Of a stretch of DNA of 64,000 bases, positions 35,368 through 43,364 are shown piece by piece; position 1 is the stretch's first letter, and every line of letters begins with the position of its first letter. The DNA is taken from assembly GCA_963556045.3 (NCBI GenBank), contig CAUVYA020000002.1, positions 2,232,001 through 2,296,000 on the forward strand, read 5' to 3'. Under the pieces are notes generated by a model that did no database searches, had not been told where the DNA came from, and saw only the letters and a list, made by a program, of their open reading frames with translations. The position numbers were made by a program, and so were the translations under genes. The stretch is from UBA4781 sp963556045. GTDB taxonomy: Bacteria; Chloroflexota; Anaerolineae; Anaerolineales; Anaerolineaceae.

Positions 35368-35474
35368 CGATATTTCCTTGAAATGATGGATTATTAAACG
35401 ATTCAAGGATAACACGAATATTCAAAAAGTTAAGATTCCTCATCTGTTCTAGGACAATCAGTTATAAAAATTAC

Positions 35475-35503
35475 TTGACACCCAACTAAAGTTCAGATAG
35501 AAT
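35475..35503 (+). promoter_or_regulatory. Promoter of the attenuated MFS gene
   Basis: A consensus TTGACA (35475-35480) and TAGAAT (35498-35503) are separated by exactly 17 bases. Transcription would begin about 35510 and produce a leader of about 330 bases before the MFS start codon. Confidence 0.8.
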
Positions 35504-35542
35504 TTGAGAAATCATTACAAAAGACAGGAGGTAGTTACGAAT

Positions 35543-35602
35543 ATGAGCGAATTTTTCTTCAATAATAATAAAATGCACACACCTCCTGTGTTTATTTCTT
35601 AA
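35543..35602 (+). CDS. Leader peptide MSEFFFNNNKMHTPPVFIS
   Basis: A 19-codon frame starts with ATG 35543, has AGGAGG at 35526-35531 and stops with TAA 35600-35602. It contains three Phe and three Asn codons in a row and a Pro-Pro-Val-Phe-Ile-Ser end. Its last third overlaps the 5' arm of the antiterminator, so a ribosome that finishes translation masks this arm, while one stalled in the first seven or so codons leaves it free. This is the usual design of drug-sensing leader peptides before resistance genes. I know no identical peptide. Confidence 0.65.
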   Translation: MSEFFFNNNKMHTPPVFIS

Positions 35603-35634
35603 ACACCCCATAGATTGATTAAAGAAAAACACAG

Positions 35635-35665
35635 CCACAGGTGTGTACCTACCCTGTGGTTTTTT
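35635..35665 (+). terminator. Attenuator terminator
   Basis: The stem CCACAGG/CCTGTGG with an 11-nt loop is followed by six T residues (35660-35665). It lies between the leader peptide and the MFS gene, so it must be overcome for the transporter to be expressed. Confidence 0.8.
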
Positions 35666-35756
35666 ATATTTTCTCTGCATTTCCTAAAACTAACAGGATA
35701 GGGTCGGTGTCTTTTGGTTTTCAAAAGGAGGGTCTACGACCGAATGGAGGAGAAAA

Positions 35757-35798
35757 ATGCTGCAAAACAGGGATTTATTGTGTACGGCGCCGTTTTAG
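35757..35798 (+). CDS. Possible second leader peptide MLQNRDLLCTAPF
   Basis: After the terminator, GGAGGAG (35746-35752) is followed by ATG 35757 and a 13-codon frame ending at TAG 35796-35798, 39 bases before the TTG start of the transporter. The Shine-Dalgarno is stronger than that of many real genes here. Just upstream, GGTCG (35702-35706) can pair with CGACC (35737-35741), enclosing a CTTTTG/CAAAAG hairpin. It may be a second control layer on translation, or chance. Confidence 0.35.
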   Translation: MLQNRDLLCTAPF

Positions 35799-35837
35799 GT
35801 TGCAAATTGTATCGGATTTATAAAAAGGAGAAATTCG

Positions 35838-37133
35838 TTGTTAAATAACTTCAAAGCTACATATAAAAAATTTGACCCGAAATTCTGGGTTCTCACCGGG
35901 GCATCTTTCATCGATCAGATCGGGGGATCATTGATCTTCCCGTTTTTGTCCCTATTCATGACCCGCAAATTCAATGTGGGAATGACCGAGGTCGGCACCA
36001 TGTTCCTGATCTGGGGATTGGGCGCTGGTGTATTAGGGAACACCATTGGTGGGGCATTGGCTGATAAATTTGGACGAAAAACGAACATGATCTTTGGTTT
36101 GGTCGCCAGCGCTACCAGTGCTTTGATGATGGTATTCATTAAAGATATCGTTGTCTTCTATGTCGTCATTGGGGTGATCGGCATCTTTGAGGATATTGCC
36201 GGACCCGCTCGGCAGGCAATGGTGGCTGACCTGGTTCCTGAAAAGGATCGTGCGGAAGCATACGGCATCATGCGTATAGTGTTCAATCTGGCAGTCACAT
36301 TTGGTCCCGCTATTGGCGGTTTGATGATCGCAAAATCATTCAACCTGTTGTTCTACATTGATTTCGTCATCAGTTTGATCGTTGCATTGATGATATTTTT
36401 ATTCCTGCCAGAGACGAAACCAGTGCACCAGGAAAGTCATGTACAAGAAGAGAGTTTTAAAGACACCGTTATGGGATACGGCAAGGTTTTCAAAGACAAG
36501 TTGTTTGTAGCCTTTGTAATGGTGTTGATGCTTGAAACATTGATGTATTTCAACATGAACAGCACACTTTCTGTATTTCTTGTCAACTTTCGAGGGATCA
36601 GTACTACCCAGTTCGGGTATATCCTGAGCCTGAATGCTGCGATGGTGGTGGTGATGCAGATGTTCTTCACACGTGTCGTTTCTAAATGGAAACCCATGCT
36701 AACCATGGCGTTGGGGAACATTCTGTATGTGATCGGTTTCAGTATGTATGGTTACGTAGAAGGGTATGGCATGTATATGCTGGCAATGATCATTATTACC
36801 ATTGGGGAAATGATCATTGCTCCGATCTCACAGTCCATCGTAGCGAATTTCGCCCCTGAAGATATGCGCGGGCGCTACATGGCTATCAGTTCTTTTGCCT
36901 GGGTGATTCCCGTTACTTTTGGTCCCTTGGGGGCAGGGTTTATTCTCGATAATTTTGATCCTCGTTTGCTGTGGTTTGTGGCAGGAGGTATCGGATTGCT
37001 GGATGTGCTTGGTTTTCTGACCCTGCATTTCAAGGCTGGCGCGAAATTTGAGGAAAAACGAAATGGTAAACAACAGATAAGCGAGGTGTCACCGACAATC
37101 GCGGTTGAACCAGAACCGGTGGCGAATGAATGA
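35838..37133 (+). CDS. MFS drug-efflux-type transporter under attenuation control
   Basis: The 431-residue protein has 12 membrane helices, helix 1 with SFIDQIGGSLIFPFLSLFM, the loop GGALADKFGRKT after helix 2, and a charged C-terminal tail. It is a paralogue of the transporter at 18062-19309. The start is TTG 35838, preceded by AAGGAG at 7 bases; there is no nearby in-frame ATG. The leader with peptide and terminator (see the attenuator) implies induction by an agent that stalls ribosomes, so the likely cargo is a ribosome-targeting antibiotic. The cargo class is inference from regulation, not from the protein itself. Confidence 0.85.
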   Translation: MLNNFKATYKKFDPKFWVLTGASFIDQIGGSLIFPFLSLFMTRKFNVGMTEVGTMFLIWGLGAGVLGNTIGGALADKFGRKTNMIFGLVASATSALMMVFIKDIVVFYVVIGVIGIFEDIAGPARQAMVADLVPEKDRAEAYGIMRIVFNLAVTFGPAIGGLMIAKSFNLLFYIDFVISLIVALMIFLFLPETKPVHQESHVQEESFKDTVMGYGKVFKDKLFVAFVMVLMLETLMYFNMNSTLSVFLVNFRGISTTQFGYILSLNAAMVVVMQMFFTRVVSKWKPMLTMALGNILYVIGFSMYGYVEGYGMYMLAMIIITIGEMIIAPISQSIVANFAPEDMRGRYMAISSFAWVIPVTFGPLGAGFILDNFDPRLLWFVAGGIGLLDVLGFLTLHFKAGAKFEEKRNGKQQISEVSPTIAVEPEPVANE

Positions 37134-37234
37134 TCTACACAAGGGTTTGAGATTCTCAAACCCTTGTTTGTTGATTGATGAAGATGAAGAATATAAAATA
37201 ATGTAACATTTCAATGAAAGAGTCGTAGTATAGT

Positions 37235-37810
37235 ATGAATCCTAGAATGGATAATTCATCGACCCAACCGCAGGATGATCAAAATGTGAAATTAGCAATA
37301 CTGGGTAACCGTAATGCATTTGCTAATCTCTATGATCAATATTACACAGCTCTCTATCGCTATTTTTATTTTCATCTAGGAAATCAGCAGGATGCTGAAG
37401 ATCTTGCCGGCGTGGTTTTTCTTAAAGCATGGCGGAGTCTTAATAAGTTCAATCCTGACATAGGCACTTTTAAAGCCTGGATATATCGTGTTGCGCACAA
37501 TGTACTGATCGATTCTTATCGTAAACAACGTAATGATGAGGTTCCTCTTGATGAATTTACCAACCCTGGTAATACAGATAAAAGACTCGAAGATACTCTT
37601 ATTAGCAAACAGCAAACAGAGCGATTATATAAAATATTACAAAGTTTGGATGAGCGGTCACGAGCTGTGATTGTTTATCGTTTCATTTCTGGTTTTAATC
37701 ATCATGAAACCGCTCAACTTGTCGGGATCTCAGAAGGCAATGTACGGGTTATCCAGCTGCGTGCTCTTATTAAGATCAGGCGTTTTTTCGCGGAGGTAGA
37801 AAATGAGTGA
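37235..37810 (+). CDS. ECF-type RNA polymerase sigma factor
   Basis: The 191-residue protein has sigma region 2 (FANLYDQYYTALYRYFYFHLGNQQDAEDLAGVVFLKAW, about 30-68) and region 4 (LDERSRAVIVYRFISGFNHHETAQLVGISEGNVRVIQLRAL, about 140-180), with a short linker: a minimal ECF sigma. A TATAGT directly before the ATG suggests the transcript starts inside the first codons, so a second ATG at 37247 may be the true start. It overlaps the next gene, a membrane protein, by 8 bases (ATGAGTGA), the usual arrangement with an anti-sigma or signalling partner. Confidence 0.9.
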   Translation: MNPRMDNSSTQPQDDQNVKLAILGNRNAFANLYDQYYTALYRYFYFHLGNQQDAEDLAGVVFLKAWRSLNKFNPDIGTFKAWIYRVAHNVLIDSYRKQRNDEVPLDEFTNPGNTDKRLEDTLISKQQTERLYKILQSLDERSRAVIVYRFISGFNHHETAQLVGISEGNVRVIQLRALIKIRRFFAEVENE

Positions 37811-38981
37811 GCGAAAAAGAAGCAAACAACTTGAAAAGATGATGAATGGTTTTTCAATAGAAAATGATGAGCTGAATGATCTAAAGAACACAGCAGATAG
37901 CATCCGGCATATTGCGTCTCAGGCGAATCCGTCTGAGGCAGCGCATGATACACAACGAAAAAAATTACTCACATCAATTGTAAAAGAACAGGAATCTGTA
38001 ACATTTGGAGGAGAAAACCGTAATAAACAGCAAACAATCAAAGAACCGCAGAGGAGGTTTGCTATGTCATGGGTTTTTATTGCTGCTACTTTATTTGCAT
38101 TAGCGGGAGGGTCTGGTGTGGTATATGCTTCAGGAGATGCCCTGCCAGGAGATGCTCTCTATCCGGTTAAGATAGCTTCAGAAGATGTCCAACTCTTGTT
38201 CAGTGATGATGAGGGCGATGTGGATCTGCTGCTGAAGTTTATGGATGAGCGGGTGGGGGAGATGGACCAACTGGTTGACAGAGATGAAATAGAAAAGGCT
38301 GATGTGGCGTTGAATGCTTATGAAAACCAGATGGAACAGCTGACCTCATTGATGACAAAAATGCAGCCTGACGATCCGGTTGCAGGCGAAGCGTTGCATG
38401 CAGAGGTACAGAACCAGCTTGAAGAACAAGCGCGTCGTATGCTCAATATCAACGAAGAATCCGGGGAGAGACTGCAAATTCGTGAAAAAACGCAAGATCA
38501 ACTGAAAACGCAGGATAAATTGCAAACCGTGAAAGAAACACAAGAGCCGCCGGTTGAAGAAAGCACTGATCAAAACGGAAATACTGGTGAGAATGGCAGC
38601 GGTTCACAGAGCCAGCAATCGAATGGCAGCCAGAGCAGCCAGAGCAGCCAGATAACGGTAGATCTGCAGTCATACAGCGTTTCACAAAATGACAGGATCT
38701 CCCTTCATTTTTCAACCAGCTCGACCACAGGAAATTTAATGGCGCGCGTTAATGGTGTGGCTTTGACCTGTTCACGAAATCAGCAGCAGTTGATTTGTGA
38801 AGGAGCTGTTCCTTCAGATGAAGATGTTCTTATTGATGTGATTGATGTGGATAGCGGTGCAGCTTATTTCAACCGATGGATCACACTGCGTGGGAACGGT
38901 TCGGAGAATGGGACAGGTAGTGATGATACCGGGAAGGATAATTCCGAAGGTGGTAATAGTCCCGGTGGAAAGCAGCACTAG
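37803..38981 (+). CDS. DUF5667 membrane protein, likely partner of the ECF sigma
   Basis: The 392-residue protein has a charged cytoplasmic N-terminus of about 85 residues, one membrane helix (about 88-108) and a long outside part. Just after the helix is a DUF5667 signature, GDALPGDALYPVKIASEDVQLLF, followed by helical heptad-like sequence. A low-complexity Gln/Ser/Asn/Gly linker (about 255-280, partly CAG-AGC codon repeats) and a small beta domain with SYSVSQNDRISLHF and two Cys follow. It overlaps the sigma gene and is probably its regulator; this comes from context because no zinc-binding anti-sigma motif is seen. The mechanism is unknown. Confidence 0.75.
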   Translation: MSERKRSKQLEKMMNGFSIENDELNDLKNTADSIRHIASQANPSEAAHDTQRKKLLTSIVKEQESVTFGGENRNKQQTIKEPQRRFAMSWVFIAATLFALAGGSGVVYASGDALPGDALYPVKIASEDVQLLFSDDEGDVDLLLKFMDERVGEMDQLVDRDEIEKADVALNAYENQMEQLTSLMTKMQPDDPVAGEALHAEVQNQLEEQARRMLNINEESGERLQIREKTQDQLKTQDKLQTVKETQEPPVEESTDQNGNTGENGSGSQSQQSNGSQSSQSSQITVDLQSYSVSQNDRISLHFSTSSTTGNLMARVNGVALTCSRNQQQLICEGAVPSDEDVLIDVIDVDSGAAYFNRWITLRGNGSENGTGSDDTGKDNSEGGNSPGGKQH

Positions 38982-39003
38982 TAGTTGATTGAATAAAAAA
39001 ATG

Positions 39004-39030
39004 GAAGCCCGCAAGGGCTTCTTTTTTTTT
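39004..39030 (+). terminator. Rho-independent terminator
   Basis: GAAGCCC GCAA GGGCTTC, a 7-bp stem with a stable tetraloop, followed by nine T residues, ends the sigma - DUF5667 pair. Confidence 0.95.
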
Positions 39031-39169
39031 GGATTTATGGGCTGGCTGATGATGAAGATGATAAAAAATATCATGGCAGGTTGTAAAGAGGTAGGCGTAT
39101 CAGCCTAGTACGAGTATCTATACCAAAATAATTACAATGACTAAAACAATTAACAAATGTAATAAGAAT

Positions 39170-39189
39170 AATGTGATAAAATTCACATT
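39170..39189. promoter_or_regulatory. CRP-type operator before the peptide transporter operon
   Basis: AATGTGA (39170-39176), TAAAAT, TCACATT (39183-39189) is a perfect 20-base inverted repeat matching TGTGA-N6-TCACA. It lies 80-100 bases before the binding-protein start. TATACA at 39197-39202 could be a -10; the site would then be centred near -30 and would act in repression or at an alternative start. Confidence 0.6.
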
Positions 39190-39268
39190 TAAAATTTATA
39201 CAAGGAGGTGTTACTTATAAGTCATCTCGTACCGCCCATAAATTCAATGCACAAAAGAAGGAGATAAG

Positions 39269-40942
39269 ATGAGATCATCAAAAAGAATTAGAATATTTGC
39301 GCTACTTCTGTTGGTCGCTTTACTTGCTGTAGCTTGTTCGCCTGCTGCAGCAACTGAAACCCCCGCTGAAACACCGGCAGAAGAAAGCGAAACGGTTTCC
39401 GAAGCAGAAGCAGAAGAAACCCCAGCGCAACCATTATGGACCAAAGAATTACGGCAGGCTATTGCAGCAGCGATTGATCGGGAGGTTATCGTAGATCGCG
39501 TGTTTGAAGGTCGCAATACCCCTGCTTATGGCATGGTCCCCGCGAGCTACCCATATTCAACAGAACCTTTCCTGGAAGAATATGGAACTCGTGATCTGGA
39601 ATTAGCGAAACAATTACTGCAAGATGAAGGCTACTCTGAGGATAATCCCTTTGAATTCGATTTGTGGTATCCCCCAGAACACTATGGAACCACCACTGCC
39701 GACGTTATGCAGGTTATCAAAGAACAACTGGAAGAAACCGGCATGATGGTCGTTAATCTGCAATCACAAAACTGGGCAGAATATGTTGACGGTTTTGTGG
39801 CTGGTGAAGCACCTTTCTTCATGCTCGGCTGGTTCCCGGATTTCGTTGATCCTGATACCTGGTTAACTCCTTTTGCGTCCTGCTTGCAGTCACCTGATAA
39901 TGGTGTGAATTACTGCAATGAAGAAATGGATGCGCTATTAACGGAAGCAGCCACTTCCGTTGACCCGGCAAAACGCGAAGAATTGTATCAGCAGATTGGT
40001 GAGTTATACGCAGATGACATTCCTACTATCCCGCTGTTCTGGGAACCGGAATTTATTACATTCCGCGCTGGAATTGAAGGCGTAACGATCGGTGGACCAT
40101 TCGAATTCAACTACAACGTGCTTAGCTTCACGGAAGACGCAGTTCCTGCTTCCGGTGATGCTGATACGATCATCATCGGGACCACCGATGAGGTGAATAG
40201 TTTGGACGCGAATGATGCCTATGCAACCCACGACTGGGAAATCATCAAGAATACCGGCATGGCATTATTGGGTTATACCCCCGGTACATCCACCCTGATC
40301 CCTGCCGCTGCTGCAGATTTTCCGGAAATCAGTGAAGATGGTATGACCTACACATTTACACTTAAAGAAGGTCTGTCTTTCGCAGACGGAACTCCGCTCA
40401 CTGCGGAAGATTACGTCTATTCATGGGATCGCTTGAATGCACTTGAAGGGCAGGTTTCTGGATTGGTTCAGGTTTATGTAGAGAGTGTGGAAGCTCCTGA
40501 TGCAGCCACAGTCGTTTACCACCTGAAGAGCCCCATTGGTTTCTTCAGCGCTCTGTCAGCCACCGCTCCATTCGTGGCAGTCAATCCCAATACCTTCACC
40601 ATGGATGCCATCAATTCTTACCCCGATACACTGGACGGAATTGGACCATATCGTATGGTATCAAACGTTCCTGGTGAACAGTTGGTACTGGAAGCCAACC
40701 CATTCTATACGGGTGAAGATGCCGCGAAAATCAAGAACGTTATCATCAAATACTTTGCTGATCCCACAACTATGGGTAATGCAGTAGAAAAAGGTGAAAT
40801 TGATATAGCGTGGCGCACACTGGGTCCAGTTGAATCAACTCGTTTGTCCAGCATTGAAGGTCTCACCGTTCAAAAAGTGGACGCACCTTCACTTCGCTAT
40901 ATGGTGTTCAACCATACCTATGTATTAGATTCTGCAGAGTAG
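39269..40942 (+). CDS. Peptide-binding lipoprotein with permuted lobes
   Basis: The 557-residue protein has a lipoprotein signal ending LAVAC (Cys23) and a Glu/Ala/Pro linker to about residue 55. It is an SBP_bac_5 oligopeptide-binding protein, but in swapped order. Residues about 57-287 (LRQAIAAAIDREVIVDRVF, AKQLLQDEGY, QNWAEYVDGF, IGELYADDIPTIPLFW) are normally the C-terminal part. Residues about 297-557 (DTIIIGTTDEVNSLD, FTLKEGLSFADGTPLTAEDYV, GIGPYRMV, YMVFNHT) are normally the N-terminal part. The break falls between YMVFNHTYVLDSAE and PLWTKELRQAI. All expected segments are present once. It precedes two permeases and two ATPases, and should deliver peptides to them. Confidence 0.9.
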   Translation: MRSSKRIRIFALLLLVALLAVACSPAAATETPAETPAEESETVSEAEAEETPAQPLWTKELRQAIAAAIDREVIVDRVFEGRNTPAYGMVPASYPYSTEPFLEEYGTRDLELAKQLLQDEGYSEDNPFEFDLWYPPEHYGTTTADVMQVIKEQLEETGMMVVNLQSQNWAEYVDGFVAGEAPFFMLGWFPDFVDPDTWLTPFASCLQSPDNGVNYCNEEMDALLTEAATSVDPAKREELYQQIGELYADDIPTIPLFWEPEFITFRAGIEGVTIGGPFEFNYNVLSFTEDAVPASGDADTIIIGTTDEVNSLDANDAYATHDWEIIKNTGMALLGYTPGTSTLIPAAAADFPEISEDGMTYTFTLKEGLSFADGTPLTAEDYVYSWDRLNALEGQVSGLVQVYVESVEAPDAATVVYHLKSPIGFFSALSATAPFVAVNPNTFTMDAINSYPDTLDGIGPYRMVSNVPGEQLVLEANPFYTGEDAAKIKNVIIKYFADPTTMGNAVEKGEIDIAWRTLGPVESTRLSSIEGLTVQKVDAPSLRYMVFNHTYVLDSAE

Positions 40943-41053
40943 AAATCCTCTCTGAATAAAAAGGTGAGGGTAGCAATACCCTCACCAACCCCCTTCGAAA
41001 ATAGTTTATTAGCAATTATTGTGTTTCAGTTTTAATGGATTGGAGCTGTCAGA

Positions 41054-42076
41054 ATGTCATCATCATTGAAAAAATTTTTGGTTACTCGCATTCTACTGAC
41101 TATACCTATGATCTTGATCATGATCACCCTCGTGTTTTTTATCATGCGGGTGCTGCCAGGCGATCCTATTCGTTCTCAGCTCGGACCGAGAGTGAGTGAA
41201 GAACAGGCAGATCGTCTGCGGGAACGTCTTGGATTAAATGAACCGATATTGGTTCAGTACGGTAACTATTTAAAGGATATGTTCACTTTCGATTTTGGAA
41301 ATGCTCTGACGCGAGGTGAAAGACCAATTCGTGAAGAGCTGGGGGAGCGCCTGCCTGCTACGCTGGAGCTTGCCATCCCTGCTTTGATCTTCGCTTCTGT
41401 CTTTGGTATTGGACTTGGGGCGGTCGCGGCAAAAAACCGGAAAAAGACGGCTGATTATGGGATTCGTATATTCAGCATATTTATTTATTCGATTCCAATT
41501 TTCTTCCTGGGGCTTATATTTCAAATCGTGTTTGGAGTGCGATTGGATATCTTACCGCTATCGGGAAGAATGGATCCGATTCTGTTAACCACTTTTGAAT
41601 CAAAAACGAATTTTTATATCCTTGATTCGATTTTGACTCAAAATTGGGCAGCACTTAAATCTGCTCTTCAGCATTTGATTATGCCTTCAATTACCCTGGG
41701 CTTATCACTCATGGGTGTTTTCATACGATTGACGCGCGTGAATATGATCGAAATGATCAAATCGGATTTTATTACAGCAGGAAGAGCGCGTGGCATATCA
41801 GAGAAACGCCTGGTTTACAAACACGCTCTCCATAATACATTCATCCCTATTCTGACACTTATTGGATTACAAACAGCCATGCTGATTGCGGGTGCTGTTC
41901 TTACGGAAACAACATTTTCCTGGCCTGGAATGGGACGATATCTGGTTGACCGTATCGCGTTGCGGGATTATACGGCGGTTCAATCTACCATTGCCGTTTT
42001 TGCGTTTTTCGTTGCGCTGATATCACTGGTGATGGATATCCTGTATGCCCTTATTGATCCTCGCATTCGTTACTAA
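41054..42076 (+). CDS. dppB: Peptide ABC transporter permease, DppB type
   Basis: The 340-residue protein has a first helix near residues 10-32 and five more helices. It has the DppB/OppB N-terminal motif VLPGDPIRSQLGPRVSEEQADRLRERLGL, and the EAA loop around ITAGRARGISEKRLVYKHALHNTFIP that contacts the ATPase. The end GRYLVDRIALRDYTAVQ is typical. It forms the transmembrane channel with the next gene product. It follows the binding-protein gene by about 110 bases with no terminator and lies 30 bases before dppC. Confidence 0.92.
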   Translation: MSSSLKKFLVTRILLTIPMILIMITLVFFIMRVLPGDPIRSQLGPRVSEEQADRLRERLGLNEPILVQYGNYLKDMFTFDFGNALTRGERPIREELGERLPATLELAIPALIFASVFGIGLGAVAAKNRKKTADYGIRIFSIFIYSIPIFFLGLIFQIVFGVRLDILPLSGRMDPILLTTFESKTNFYILDSILTQNWAALKSALQHLIMPSITLGLSLMGVFIRLTRVNMIEMIKSDFITAGRARGISEKRLVYKHALHNTFIPILTLIGLQTAMLIAGAVLTETTFSWPGMGRYLVDRIALRDYTAVQSTIAVFAFFVALISLVMDILYALIDPRIRY

Positions 42077-42106
42077 CTACAAAATACAAAAATAGGGATT
42101 TTTATA

Positions 42107-43363
42107 ATGAATAGTAATAAAGAAATTCAAAACGACACTGTACCGGAATGGCAGCTAGAGCTGGATAAAGTGGGTTTTTTACGACGCCTGCTGTTAGCGA
42201 GGAAATGGTACAAAGGAGACTGGTGGTTTGTTTTGATTAGTGCCATTCTTCTGATATTTATCATTCTTCTGGGTATATTCCCACAATGGTTTGCACCGTA
42301 TGATCCAAAAGAAGAAGTTGGACCCTCATTATTAAAGCCTGGCGAAAAAACACCCAGCTTTATGGTGCTGATCAATAATGAAGATGGAGATGTGTCGTTC
42401 CAGGATATTGCTGAACAGAGCAATAAGGTTGGTTATATCATGGGCAGTCAGGCTGCGCAGGCGATCAGAGATACGGTGGATCGCCTGAATGAACAGTCTG
42501 AGGAAGAAGGTACAGGGATCCGATATAACCCGAGAGGTGCACGGTTTGAAACGATACAGGAAGGATTAGAAGCTCTATCTCAGGGTGAAATTGACGGGTT
42601 CGTTGTATCAGAAATTGAACTTGGGAATACGCTTGCACAATTCTCAGATATCAGTGTGGCGGAAGAAATGCGCAGCTCAAAGGCTGAGTCATTTGTTCTG
42701 GGAACGAATCAACTGGGACAGGATATTCTCAGCCGCATCATCTGGGGAACCAGAATCGCATTAGTTGTAGGGCTCAGTTCAGCCCTTGTTTCATTTGCAA
42801 TTGGTGTGCCGCTGGGTCTTTTCAGCGGTTTCATCGGTGGTCCGGTAGACCGCATTATTACTCTTATCATGGATAGTTTATATACTTTCCCGGGTTTGAT
42901 TTTAGCGATTGCCATTGCTTCGGTGCTGGGAGCAGGGATGGGGAACATTATCGTGGCGATTGCGGTTATTTATATTCCCACATACTATCGTGTCGTTCGC
43001 GGGCAGACCCTTACCGTGAAGAATGAGCTGTATGTTGAAGCTGCCAGAAGCCTGGGCACAAAAATGAAAACGATTTTGCTTAAATACATTTTTCCAAATG
43101 TATTGCCATCCGTCGTTATCATTTTTTCAGTAAATGTTGCAGATGCAATTCTTACCGAGGCGGGGTTAAGCTTCATTGGATTGGGATTGCCCCCTGATAC
43201 CCCGGACTGGGGTATTGATTTGGCTCGCGGGCAGGATTATTTACGCAGTGCCTGGTGGTTGATCACTTTCCCCGGCGGGATGGTCAGTCTGGTCACCCTT
43301 GCATTCAGCATGCTGGGAGAGAGCCTATCAGAAATACTCAATCCGCGTTTGTCGGAGTTATAA
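42107..43363 (+). CDS. dppC: Peptide ABC transporter permease, DppC type, with inserted domain
   Basis: The 418-residue protein is about 120 residues longer than normal DppC. After helix 1 (about 40-60) and the usual WFAPYDP, an insert (about 75-196) comes before the typical LGTNQLGQDILSRIIWGTRIALVVG. The insert lies outside the membrane and has VGYIMGSQAAQAIRD and TIQEGLEALSQGEIDGFVV, resembling part of a type-3 (SBP_bac_3) solute-binding lobe. Five more helices, the EAA loop VEAARSLGTKMKTILLKYIFPN and the C-terminal FIGLGLPPDTPDWG follow. The insert may dock the permuted binding protein or sense substrate; that is inference. Confidence 0.9.
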   Translation: MNSNKEIQNDTVPEWQLELDKVGFLRRLLLARKWYKGDWWFVLISAILLIFIILLGIFPQWFAPYDPKEEVGPSLLKPGEKTPSFMVLINNEDGDVSFQDIAEQSNKVGYIMGSQAAQAIRDTVDRLNEQSEEEGTGIRYNPRGARFETIQEGLEALSQGEIDGFVVSEIELGNTLAQFSDISVAEEMRSSKAESFVLGTNQLGQDILSRIIWGTRIALVVGLSSALVSFAIGVPLGLFSGFIGGPVDRIITLIMDSLYTFPGLILAIAIASVLGAGMGNIIVAIAVIYIPTYYRVVRGQTLTVKNELYVEAARSLGTKMKTILLKYIFPNVLPSVVIIFSVNVADAILTEAGLSFIGLGLPPDTPDWGIDLARGQDYLRSAWWLITFPGGMVSLVTLAFSMLGESLSEILNPRLSEL

Positions 43364-43364
43364 C

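Larger units (their letters stand above)
35524..35665 (+). promoter_or_regulatory. Ribosome-mediated transcription attenuator
   Basis: Three pairings compete. (a) ACAGGAGGT (35524-35532), the leader Shine-Dalgarno, is perfectly complementary to ACCTCCTGT (35581-35589). (b) An antiterminator joins 35577-35584 to 35639-35646 and 35586-35593 to 35627-35634, two perfect 8-bp segments flanking a one-base and a four-base bulge. (c) The terminator CCACAGG (35635-35641) with CCTGTGG (35653-35659) is followed by a T-run. Stems (a) and (b) share 35581-35589, and (b) and (c) share 35635-35641, so (a) favours (c) while (b) excludes both. A ribosome held early on the leader peptide would free (b) and allow read-through. 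Confidence 0.75.

Noticed and set aside
38628..38650. CAG-AGC repeat
   Set aside because: It encodes a Gln/Ser linker in the DUF5667 protein and is ordinary low-complexity coding sequence, not a separate repeat element.
39202..39265. Small frame GTG 39208 to TAA after the Shine-Dalgarno-like sequence
   Set aside because: The GTG overlaps the Shine-Dalgarno itself, so it cannot be used as a start from it.
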